NCBI GenBank assembly: GCA_013335175.1
Contig: JAAXWC010000014.1
Location: forward strand, 1-35,171
Length of the DNA stretch: 35,171 nt
DNA from: Candidatus Roizmanbacteria bacterium
Lineage (GTDB): Bacteria > Patescibacteriota > Microgenomatia > UBA1406 > GWC2-37-13
Direction of reading: 5' to 3'
Shown: positions 1 to 7,813 of the stretch, in pieces
Position numbering within the stretch: the stretch's first letter is position 1
How the letters are laid out: the number at the start of each line of letters is the position of its first letter
Position numbers and translations under genes: made by a program
The notes under the pieces: model-generated
What the model saw: the letters and a program-made list of their open reading frames with translations, nothing else
Told to the model about the DNA's origin: nothing
The model's database searches: none

Positions 1-388
1 ACCGCTTGAAGTTGCCCAAATTATTCTCCCAAAATACTACAATTTCCTTACGTATTTGCGAACAAATCTACATCTCTCGTATCAACACAAATCTTCCTAA
101 AAAAGTCACATTTTCAATACCAGCGCCGGTTTTTTCTAAAAAATCTGTTCCAAAACTCAGATGTCCCTGCGCCTTTGCATCTTGCATAGACGGAGCGGCA
201 AAACAATGCTTGCATTTAAGAGCACAGTCCCACGTTGGCACAAGCCATAAAATTTTTGAAGATATAACCGTGCCTGCTTTGATTAATTGCTCAGAAGTAA
301 CTGTCTGGTCACTCGGTTCCACGCCGTTTGGCATGGGTGAATTCCAGCCACGTTTCCAGTTATTACTTTCCGTCTCTTTAAAGGGCAT
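1..388 (-). pseudogene. Decayed radical SAM protein, N-terminal part
   Basis: The reading frame that starts at 388 carries a radical SAM [4Fe-4S] signature, C-A-L-K-C-K-H-C, inside WDCALKCKHCFA. This is the CxxxCxxC motif that binds the cluster and S-adenosylmethionine. About 35 residues later it reaches GIENVTFLG, where this family normally continues with the Gly-Gly-Glu-Pro motif. Here the sequence reads GRFVLIREM and then hits a TAG at 68-70. The same frame continues past the stop with ICSQIRKEIVVFW, which still resembles the next radical SAM strand. I infer loss of a few codons plus a nonsense mutation, so the gene is broken and runs off the left edge of the window. The substrate cannot be inferred. 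A good promoter lies just upstream on this strand, so decay may be recent. A sequencing error is the alternative. Confidence 0.55.
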
Positions 389-396
389 AACGGAAG

Positions 397-425
397 ATTT
401 TACAGCATTTAGGCTTTTTTATCAA
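397..425 (-). promoter_or_regulatory. Promoter of the radical SAM fragment
   Basis: On the minus strand there is TTGATA (420-425), a 17-base spacer and TAAAAT (397-402). Only 8 bases separate the -10 box from the ATG at 388, so the transcript should start at or within two bases of the start codon. Confidence 0.5.
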
Positions 426-438
426 GCTAATTCATTGC

Positions 439-589
439 AATTATTCAGAATAAAACAAAATCGTTAGTGGTCTCGGGTTTCGCCGTCATTGCGAGCTGAT
501 GCCTGTCATCCCGGACGGAATGAAAGTGAGGATAACAACGACTCCCGGCAAGCGGGAGTGACGTTGCTACTCCTTAGCGTGCCATCCTT
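439..589 (+). repeat. Dispersed repeat copy A, inverted partner at 23010-23160
   Basis: This 151-base stretch is present as the reverse complement at 23010-23160 with three substitutions by my alignment (148/151). It includes short GC-rich dyads such as ACTCCCGGCAAGCGGGAGT and the word CGTCATTGCGAG. It has no open frame of its own that looks like a protein. It lies between the radical SAM remnant and the zwf-gnd gene. Confidence 0.85.
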
Positions 590-770
590 ATTTTGAGAGA
601 CTTGGGATCGCCCGCAGGGAGGGAACCCACCGGGTCTCGAAAAAAATGGGTGGCGCGCGATGAACGGATGTCGAGCATGTGCGGGGGAAAGACGAGTGGC
701 AGGCCGCCATTCTTTTTGAACGGTGAGATTGCTTCGTCATTTCACTCCTTGCAATGACCACTATGTCAGG
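590..770 (+). repeat. Outer part of composite intergenic repeat
   Basis: No gene is visible between 470 and 992. After the 151-base block this segment carries a GC-rich insert, and it ends with CGTCATTTCACTCCTTGCAATGACC near 735-760. The far copy has an equivalent end directly after its own 151-base block, GGTCATTGCGAGG at 22979-22992, without the insert. The section about 670-715 resembles 10165-10220: both contain TCGAGCATG, then GGAAAG, then a CAGGCC block followed by TTCTTTTTGA. The element is therefore modular. Confidence 0.5.
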
Positions 771-938
771 CTGCCATTCCTTTGGAAACTTCTGAATAAT
801 TACAATTCATTCATTCATATTCGCCGATGCTCGTTGCTCATTCATAGAAACTCATATTTTATTATTAAAACTACGCAATCTTTACACTCATTGGAAAGTG
901 AGCTTCATACTTTGAACTTAACTATTTTATTATCCCCT

Positions 939-965
939 TTGAAACAAGAAGAACTCCTATATAAT
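939..965 (+). promoter_or_regulatory. Possible promoter of zwf-gnd
   Basis: TATAAT at 960-965 is preceded by TTGAAA at 939-944 with a short 15-base spacer. Transcription would start near 972, about 20 bases before the ATG at 993. The -10 box is perfect but the spacer is shorter than usual. Confidence 0.35.
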
Positions 966-992
966 GGTATATCTAAGTTTATTATCCATTCT

Positions 993-3359
993 ATGATTCA
1001 AAAACGCCCCAATATTCCAACCGTTTTAGTAATCCTCGGAGCAACTGGCGATCTTATCTCTCGAAAAATTGTTCCGGCACTTTTTCATTTGTACAAAAAA
1101 AATCAACTACCGAAAATGCTCCATGTCATCGGATTTTCTCGGAGGGACCTTCAGGACTTCGAATTTCAGGCAATGATTCGAGACATGATCGGAGAACATC
1201 CAGACATGACCATTGAACAAATAGATCAATTTACCCGTCTTTTTACCTATCAAAAAGGAAATTTTGACAATAAAGCCGACTACGTAGCACTCGGGAAAAT
1301 TTTAGGAGCAATTGATGGCAAGTGGCGCACGTGTTCGAACAAATTGTTTTATCTCGCAGTGCCTCCGCAGTACTACGATGGTATTTTCCGCAATTTATCT
1401 GAAACCGGATTAACCGATCCCTGCAGCCCGGAAGAAGGTTGGACGCGTGTTCTTGTAGAAAAGCCCTTTGGAAAAGATTTGAACACAAGCCAGAAACTCG
1501 ATGAACTGCTCGCCACGTTTTTTAAAGAAGAACAAATTTATCGAATCGATCATTATCTTGCAAAAGAAATGTTGCAGAACATTCTCAGTTTTCGCTTTGC
1601 AAACAGTATGTTTGAAGAGGGATGGAACAACAAATTTATTGAACGAATAGACATTAAACTCTGGGAAACACTCGGCGTCGAAAAAAGAGGTGCGTTTTAC
1701 GATGGGGTCGGGGCACTGCGAGACGTTGGACAAAATCACCTCCTTCAGATGCTTGCACTGGTTACGATGAACCATCCGAAAAACTTCGGATCAGATTCCA
1801 TCCGCAAAAGCCGCACTGCTCTTTTGAAAGCCGTGCAACCCCCCGCAGAGGATGAAATAAAACAAGAGACCTACCGGGCACAGTACGAAGGGTATCAAGC
1901 GATAGATGGCGTTTCTCCCCATTCACAGACAGAGACCTATTTTAAAGTGAACCTTCATCTCGAAAACGATCGTTGGGAAGGAGTCCCTGTCTCTATAGAA
2001 GGCGGAAAACGGATTGGAACAGTCCAAAAAGAAATCTGCATTACCTACAAGCACACCGCTCCCTGCCTCTGTCCAGAGGATCAGCCTCATTTACAAAATA
2101 AAATTATTTTCCGAATGGAGCCAGAAGAAAATATTACCCTTTCTTTTGTTTCTAAAAAACCGAAACTTGATTTTGAGGTAGAAGAGAAGGATTTTACCGT
2201 CTCACTTCGAGAGAAAATAAAAGGGAATCAGTATGTCGAAGAGTATGAAAAGCTTCTTCTTGATGCTATTCGGGGAGATCAAACCTTGTTTGTAAGCACA
2301 GAAGAAGTGAAGGAAATGTGGCGGGTAATTGATCCTATAATCTTGGCATGGCAAAATAACGCTGTCCCGCTCAGCACATACCGACCCGATACAACCGAAG
2401 CAGTACTTGAGGCAGCTCAAAAAATGAGCAAGCCGTTGACTACTTTAAAAAAAGAAATCGGCATTATCGGATTGGGAAAAATGGGAGGAAATCTGGCTCG
2501 ACGCCTCGTGAAAAAAGGCTGGACCGTGTATGGATACAATCGATCGCCGGAAGTTACGAAACAGCTTGAGACAGAAGGGGTACACGGAACATACTCGGTA
2601 AAGGAGTTGGTAGATTCACTTTCGGGGCCTAAATTAATCTGGCTTATGCTTCCTGCCGGAAAACCAACCGATGATATGCTCTTTGGTGAAGGGGGATTGG
2701 CCTCAGTTCTTCAGAAAGGCGACTTTATTGTAGAAGGGGCAAATTCATTTTTTGAAGATACTATTTCCCGATACAAAAAAATTGAGAAGTCTGGCATTCA
2801 TTTTATAGATGCAGGCGTTTCTGGAGGTCCAGGAGGGGCTCTCAATGGGGCTTCAATTATGGTAGGTGGGCAAAAGGAAGTATACAAAAAACTGCGTCCT
2901 TTGTTTGAAGACCTTTCGGTTGCAAACGGCGTGTCTTTCTTTGAAGGAGCTGGCGCGGGGCATTTCATTAAAATGGTACACAATGGCATAGAGTATGGCA
3001 TGATGCAAGCAATTGCTGAGGGATTTGCTGTTATGAAAAAATCTGATTACCAACTGGACCTGAAACAAATTGCCCACATTTACAACAATGGTACGGTTAT
3101 TGAATCTCGACTCATGCAGTGGTTGAAGCAAGCATTTGAAAGCCGCGGGTCACAGTTGGAGGGAGTCAGCGGAAAAGTGGCTCAAAACGGAGAAGGCGCC
3201 TGGACAGTCGAGGTTGCGAAGAAGTTAGGTGTTTCGGTACCGGTAATTGAAGACTCTGTTCAGTTTCGGATCGATTCTCAGGAAACCCCAAGTTTTACCG
3301 GCAAGATTTTGTCAGCTCTCCGGGAACAGTTCGGGGGCCACGCGGTCGGGGAAAAGTGA
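993..3359 (+). CDS. Fused glucose-6-phosphate dehydrogenase / 6-phosphogluconate dehydrogenase
   Basis: This single 788-residue polypeptide carries both NAD(P)-linked oxidation steps of the oxidative pentose phosphate pathway. Residues about 1-480 are a complete glucose-6-phosphate dehydrogenase: the dinucleotide motif GATGDLISRK is near the start, the active-site stretch is RIDHYLAKE (the family normally has Gly where this has Ala), and GALRDVGQNHLLQ follows. From about residue 487 a second Rossmann domain begins, IIGLGKMGGNLARRL. It continues with DAGVSGGPGGALNGA and KMVHNGIEYGMMQ, the 6-phosphogluconate dehydrogenase substrate motifs of the short, about 300-residue form, and ends with the typical QFGGHAV tail. 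There is no stop or start-like gap between them. I chose ATG 993 because the frame upstream translates repeat DNA. No 6-phosphogluconolactonase domain is present. The 3' end overlaps the convergent gene by 48 bases. Confidence 0.93.
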   Translation: MIQKRPNIPTVLVILGATGDLISRKIVPALFHLYKKNQLPKMLHVIGFSRRDLQDFEFQAMIRDMIGEHPDMTIEQIDQFTRLFTYQKGNFDNKADYVALGKILGAIDGKWRTCSNKLFYLAVPPQYYDGIFRNLSETGLTDPCSPEEGWTRVLVEKPFGKDLNTSQKLDELLATFFKEEQIYRIDHYLAKEMLQNILSFRFANSMFEEGWNNKFIERIDIKLWETLGVEKRGAFYDGVGALRDVGQNHLLQMLALVTMNHPKNFGSDSIRKSRTALLKAVQPPAEDEIKQETYRAQYEGYQAIDGVSPHSQTETYFKVNLHLENDRWEGVPVSIEGGKRIGTVQKEICITYKHTAPCLCPEDQPHLQNKIIFRMEPEENITLSFVSKKPKLDFEVEEKDFTVSLREKIKGNQYVEEYEKLLLDAIRGDQTLFVSTEEVKEMWRVIDPIILAWQNNAVPLSTYRPDTTEAVLEAAQKMSKPLTTLKKEIGIIGLGKMGGNLARRLVKKGWTVYGYNRSPEVTKQLETEGVHGTYSVKELVDSLSGPKLIWLMLPAGKPTDDMLFGEGGLASVLQKGDFIVEGANSFFEDTISRYKKIEKSGIHFIDAGVSGGPGGALNGASIMVGGQKEVYKKLRPLFEDLSVANGVSFFEGAGAGHFIKMVHNGIEYGMMQAIAEGFAVMKKSDYQLDLKQIAHIYNNGTVIESRLMQWLKQAFESRGSQLEGVSGKVAQNGEGAWTVEVAKKLGVSVPVIEDSVQFRIDSQETPSFTGKILSALREQFGGHAVGEK

Positions 3360-4096
3360 GCATAGCACTTCTTTCGCCAAACCAGGAATGTTTTCTACCG
3401 CATGCTGTTCTACTCCCTTTGCATAGTGATGAATTGCTTTAATTTTGGTCGGGGAGAGAAGTTTATTTTCCCGAACGGCGTAGGTAAATGCATAGGGATC
3501 TTTCTTCAATCTTTGCTGACAGATATAGTCGTAATACAACCACAACATTTTCGTAAAACCAACTTGTCTTTTGTTAAATGATTTAAAGCTCAGTACCTTT
3601 TCAGGATAAGCAGTTGTAAGTTTCTCCCACATAACTACTACACCATCAGGCCGGCGATTCAAAAAATTCCTTTCTGCCCGTATCAGCAATTGCCGCTGTA
3701 CCTGGCTAATGAATTCTGTATCGGCTATTGTAAGCCCACCCGAAACTGAGTTCATAACTCCAATTTTTCGCAGAAGTTCATAGGGATTTCCCCATTTAGA
3801 GTAAAAGATTTCAGCCCGACCTGTTTCAATCATGCGCTGAAACGACTCGCGATTCATAAGTAGTCGCGCCAACTGACTCGTAGCAACCGTCTTTCCAAAA
3901 CCCGAGCCTCCCCCAATCAGAATTCGCGCAACGCCTGGCGTTGTTTCAGTTTCCAGTTCAGCACTCTTTCTTTCAATAAAGTTTTGAAGCGGCGTAATAA
4001 TTTCATTTTCAATATGAAGTTCATCTAAAATTTCGCTTTCGCGAGGGGGATAAGTTCATCTTCCGGCGAGGGTTGCTGACGCGTTTCAAGTATCAT
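3312..4096 (-). pseudogene. P-loop ATPase/kinase-like protein, frameshifted in a C5 tract
   Basis: The gene appears to start with ATG at 4096, inside the 3' end of the histidine kinase gene (11-base overlap). It reads MILETRQQPSPEDELIP and leaves frame at a run of five C on the minus strand (4045-4049). Adding one C joins it to RESEILDELHIENEI, which runs open to 3312. The rejoined product is about 261 residues. It contains a Walker A loop, GGSGFGKT, near residue 68, followed by ATSQLARLL. The C-terminal part is rich in basic and aromatic residues. I do not recognise the family; nucleoside-kinase-like or AAA folds are possible. Whether this is a true mutation, a switchable tract or a base-calling error cannot be settled from one sequence. 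If the C5 tract is genuine, translation could only start at a downstream codon such as TTG 3872, after the P-loop. Confidence 0.6.
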
Positions 4097-5246
4097 ACAA
4101 AGGCAAAGAAATAGTAACCGTCGTTCCGAAATCTTTTTTAGAAGAAATAGATATCGTTCCGCCGTGTTTGGTAATAATATTGCGTGCTATATACAGACCA
4201 AGCCCCATGCCGGGTTTATGATTACCGGTAGCTTTATAAAATCCGTCAAATAAATGAGGAAGATCCGATTTATCAATCCCTGAACCACTGTCTTTTATCG
4301 CTATAACAATCATTTGTGACTTCTTTTTCAGAACAAAAGAAACCGGATTGCGATGTTGATTGTGTTTAATACCATTATCCAAAATATTAATCAGCACCTG
4401 CATTATTTTGTTTGCATCTGCATTTACAAGTGGCTCACGTTTTCCGAATAAATCGCTATATTCGACCGACACATCTGAGTACTTAAATTTGATATTCCGT
4501 AGGCTCCGCTTAATAATCTCCCGCATATTGCACAGCTCAAGTTTGTAGTGGAGTACCCCCTTTTTCATACTATCAACCTGCAATAATTCATCAATGAGCG
4601 TTTTGAGTCGTTCTGTTTCCAACAAAATCTCTTCAGACCATTTTTTAGCCGGAGTTGGAGTGCTCCATTTTTTTAGTTCTTTGATCATAAGCTGTGTATA
4701 GCCATAAATTGTTGCAATTGGTGTCCGTATTTCATGAGCAGCCATTGAGATAAATAGATCTCTGTTTTGAAGAACATTCTGAATTTCTTCGTGGATAAGA
4801 TTTTTTTCGATTGCTAAACTAGCAAAAGAACTTAACAGGTGTAAAAGCGGCATATTTTGTTTTGTTATTTCGACATTTTTCTTTGATAAAAGAATCAGAA
4901 CTCCGGTAGAATGTCCTTTATAATGAAGCGGAAGAAATATGGCAGTTTGAATACCATTAGAAATCAGATTCGGGTGAATTTTATGAACGGTTTTCCCATC
5001 CGTAATAATTATTTTTGCTTCTTTATAGCATTGATAGGTAAAACCTCTTGGACGGGGAGGATTTACAAAAGTATGAGTACTATACACACGGATAGGTTCG
5101 TCATTTTCGTAGAGATAAATCGTTCCCATTTCCGCGCCAGCCAAAGCAGTAGCTTCCCTAATCGTTTCCGCGTAAATATTTTGTGAATCCTGAAACTCCA
5201 AAAATTTTAGTGCGAGATGAGAGATTTTATTGATTTGGGTATTCAT
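4086..5246 (-). CDS. GAF-domain sensor histidine kinase (orphan)
   Basis: A 386-residue soluble sensor kinase with no transmembrane segment. Residues about 20-150 form a GAF-like sensory domain (GAEMGTIYLYENDEPIRVYS, then TAIFLPLHYKGHSTGVLILLS). It is followed by a HisKA dimerisation helix with the phospho-acceptor H171 in AAHEIRTP, and a HATPase domain with an N box (LINILDNGIKHN), a G1 box (DSGSGID) and a G2 box (GMGLGLYIARNI). All catalytic boxes are intact. I prefer ATG 5246 over the TTG at 5300 because the extra 18 residues add nothing to the GAF domain. No response regulator is encoded nearby, so its partner is elsewhere. The next gene overlaps its stop, which suggests translational coupling to the P-loop protein. 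The 290 bases upstream hold no gene that I can support. Confidence 0.88.
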   Translation of the reverse strand: MNTQINKISHLALKFLEFQDSQNIYAETIREATALAGAEMGTIYLYENDEPIRVYSTHTFVNPPRPRGFTYQCYKEAKIIITDGKTVHKIHPNLISNGIQTAIFLPLHYKGHSTGVLILLSKKNVEITKQNMPLLHLLSSFASLAIEKNLIHEEIQNVLQNRDLFISMAAHEIRTPIATIYGYTQLMIKELKKWSTPTPAKKWSEEILLETERLKTLIDELLQVDSMKKGVLHYKLELCNMREIIKRSLRNIKFKYSDVSVEYSDLFGKREPLVNADANKIMQVLINILDNGIKHNQHRNPVSFVLKKKSQMIVIAIKDSGSGIDKSDLPHLFDGFYKATGNHKPGMGLGLYIARNIITKHGGTISISSKKDFGTTVTISLPLYDT

Positions 5247-5535
5247 CCTGACTCGAGATCGATCCTGACCAATTATGTAATAAACGTATTTATTTCGCAA
5301 GCTTTGCTGTTTATTTAAATGTATAAATAAGTATCATTCACGTGCCAATCATCACCACATTTGGCTATTTTGGTATTTGTATTAGTTTGATCTTGTATGA
5401 TATTCTACAGTATGATTAAAATTCTGCAAGCGACTACATATATAGTAAATGGTAATTGTAAAAAATTCGTATGAATTGTGTGATAATTTACTTACGTTCC
5501 TGAATAGTTCAGATACAGAATCTGATCTATGGGTT

Positions 5536-7806
5536 TTAGTGAAGGTTAAAAAAGCGAAGTCGTAAGGAATTAAAGACAACGGAAACGCTACTTCCCGCCA
5601 TGGCGATTCCAGCAAAAATTGGGCTCAGTAAAATACCAGTAAATGGATACAGCAATCCAGCAGCAAGAGGAATGCCGATAAGATTGTAAATAAATGCCCA
5701 AAATAAATTTTGCTTTATTGTTCGAACGGTTGCTTTTGAAAGAATAATCGCCTGCACCGCTTTGTTTAAATCTCCGTGTAAAAGCACAACATCGGCAGAC
5801 TCTATTGCGACATCTGTCCCGGTAGCCATAGCAATGCCAACATCAGCCTGAGTGAGAGCAGGAGCATCATTAATCCCATCGCCAACCATTGCAACGGAAT
5901 TACCCAGAGCCTGCAATTCCTGTATTTTTTTTGCTTTATCCTGGGGGAGCACATCTGCAATAACAGAATCTACACCTGCTTGTTTCGCGATATACTGAGC
6001 AGCTTTTTCATTATCTCCGGTAAGCATGATAACTGATATATTTTGTTTCCGGAGTTTTGCAATTGCATTTTTTGACTCTGGTTTCAAGGTATCGCTGATC
6101 GCAAAAATTCCGACGAGTTTGTGATTTACTTCGACAACGATCACTGTTTTCCCTTCTGACTGAAATTTACTGATTTCAGCTATTTGCTCTCGGTCGGTCG
6201 GTTTATGAATCGAAACATGTTCATCTGCGATTGTACCTTCTACACCAATCCCTTCTGTTATTTTAAAATGGGAAACAGGAGAAAGTGCAAGGTTCTGCGC
6301 CTGAGCAGCTGCTACCAAAGCTTCTGATAAGGGATGTTCTGATTTTTTTTCAATACTTGCTGTTTTTTGCAAAAGTTCCTGTTTCGTAATCGTTTTATCT
6401 AAAATAAAACTATCCGTAAGAACTGGTTTGCCAATCGTTATCGTCCGGGTTTTATCCATCACGACGGTGGTTACTGCTTTTAGCCGCTCTAAACTTTCTG
6501 CATTTTTAATGAGAATACCGTTTTCCGCACCTTTCCCAACACCTACAATAATAGCGGTAGGAGTTGCTAAACCCAACGCACACGGACATGCGATTACCAA
6601 AATTCCCACAAAACAGGTTATCGCATACGAAAGCGCAGTTGTTGTACCTAAAAATAGAGATCCGACTACGAGCCATACAAGGAACGTGAGAATCGCGATT
6701 CCCAGTACAACAGGTACAAATACTGCCGACACCGAATCGGCGAGCCCTTGAATGGGTGCCTGAGAACCTTGTGCGTTTTCAACAAGACGGATTATTTGTG
6801 CAAGAACCGTTTCTGAGCCTACTTTAGTTGCTTTGAAAATAAAATGTCCCTGCTTATTTATGGTTGAACCAATTACCGTATCACCAATTTTTTTATCAAC
6901 CGGGAGAGATTCTCCACTCATCATTGATTCATCTATTGAGGATGCACCTTCTACAATTACGCCATCTACCGGAACTTTTGACCCCGGTTTTACAATAAGC
7001 AGATCACCAACCTGGACTTCCTCAAGAGGGACCTTTACCTCTGCGTTGCCCCGCCGTACTATAGCAGTCTTTACCTGAAGACTCAGCAGTTTTTCAATCG
7101 CTTCACCCGTTTTTAGCTTTGATCGCGATTCTAGATATTTCCCGAGTTTTACAAACGCTATTACCACAATCACAACATCAAAATAGGTGGAATCTGAGGT
7201 CTTGAAGAACGCATGTACCTGAGGAAAAAGAAAGATTAAGGCACTAAAAAGGTAGGCAGTTAGGGTCCCAATACCAATGAGAGTGTCCATGTTTGCAACC
7301 CGATATTTTACAAATTTCTCCACACCTTCTAAAAACGGCCTTCCGATCCAAAACAGCACAATGGAAGCAAGGATGAAGGAAAACGTGTTAAACAGTTGCA
7401 TGGAAATCGGAATAATACTATTCCAAATCATGGCAATAATGACAAGAACGGCAAATGACATAGCGACTACTACCGTTTGCTTTTCTCTCTGAAGCTCGTG
7501 CAGTTTTTCTTCCTTTGACTGACTCAATCCCAGATGTTCCAAATGATCAGCCTCAGGAAGATTTGTATGCTTAATTTTTTCGTGGACTTCAGATACGTTC
7601 GGTGCAATAGAGTAACCCAGTTTCTCCAGTTCCCGATTCATATTTTCAAGAGAAATCACAGAATCATCATAGGCAATTTTTGCCTTTTCTGTTGCATAAT
7701 TCACCTCGCAGCTTTCTACCCCACTTAATTTCGATAATCTTTTTTTTATAAGCTGGCTACAGCTTGCGCAGTGCATTCCCTTTACAATGAAGCTGTGTGT
7801 TTCCAT
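5536..7806 (-). CDS. copA: Copper-exporting P1B-type ATPase, CopA-like, with altered DKTGT motif
   Basis: A 756-residue heavy-metal ATPase of the inner membrane, predicted to pump Cu(I) out of the cytoplasm. It has one N-terminal HMA domain with C13 and C16 in GMHCASC, then eight membrane segments. The CPC metal site is at C407-P-C409, followed by the SEHPL motif, GDGINDAP, and a last helix pair with YNLIG and MAGSSVSVVFNSLRL, as in P1B-1 copper pumps. The phosphorylation loop reads D451-K-T-R454-T-I-T, whereas the family signature is D-K-T-G-T. The phosphorylated Asp is kept but the invariant Gly is Arg (codon CGG). ATG 7806 lies 7 bases after the stop of the upstream copper protein. A perfect TATAAT at 7813-7818 on this strand ends 6 bases before the ATG, so a private leaderless transcript is possible. 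Confidence 0.92.
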   Translation of the reverse strand: METHSFIVKGMHCASCSQLIKKRLSKLSGVESCEVNYATEKAKIAYDDSVISLENMNRELEKLGYSIAPNVSEVHEKIKHTNLPEADHLEHLGLSQSKEEKLHELQREKQTVVVAMSFAVLVIIAMIWNSIIPISMQLFNTFSFILASIVLFWIGRPFLEGVEKFVKYRVANMDTLIGIGTLTAYLFSALIFLFPQVHAFFKTSDSTYFDVVIVVIAFVKLGKYLESRSKLKTGEAIEKLLSLQVKTAIVRRGNAEVKVPLEEVQVGDLLIVKPGSKVPVDGVIVEGASSIDESMMSGESLPVDKKIGDTVIGSTINKQGHFIFKATKVGSETVLAQIIRLVENAQGSQAPIQGLADSVSAVFVPVVLGIAILTFLVWLVVGSLFLGTTTALSYAITCFVGILVIACPCALGLATPTAIIVGVGKGAENGILIKNAESLERLKAVTTVVMDKTRTITIGKPVLTDSFILDKTITKQELLQKTASIEKKSEHPLSEALVAAAQAQNLALSPVSHFKITEGIGVEGTIADEHVSIHKPTDREQIAEISKFQSEGKTVIVVEVNHKLVGIFAISDTLKPESKNAIAKLRKQNISVIMLTGDNEKAAQYIAKQAGVDSVIADVLPQDKAKKIQELQALGNSVAMVGDGINDAPALTQADVGIAMATGTDVAIESADVVLLHGDLNKAVQAIILSKATVRTIKQNLFWAFIYNLIGIPLAAGLLYPFTGILLSPIFAGIAMAGSSVSVVFNSLRLRFFNLH

Positions 7807-7813
7807 AGAGATA

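Noticed and set aside
6-467. 153-residue plus-strand frame at the left edge
   Set aside because: It is antisense to the radical SAM remnant, runs into the repeat, and has no protein-like features.
723-992. Extended N-terminus for the zwf-gnd fusion
   Set aside because: The extra 90 residues translate repeat DNA and AT-rich intergenic sequence and resemble nothing. The dehydrogenase fold begins right after ATG 993.
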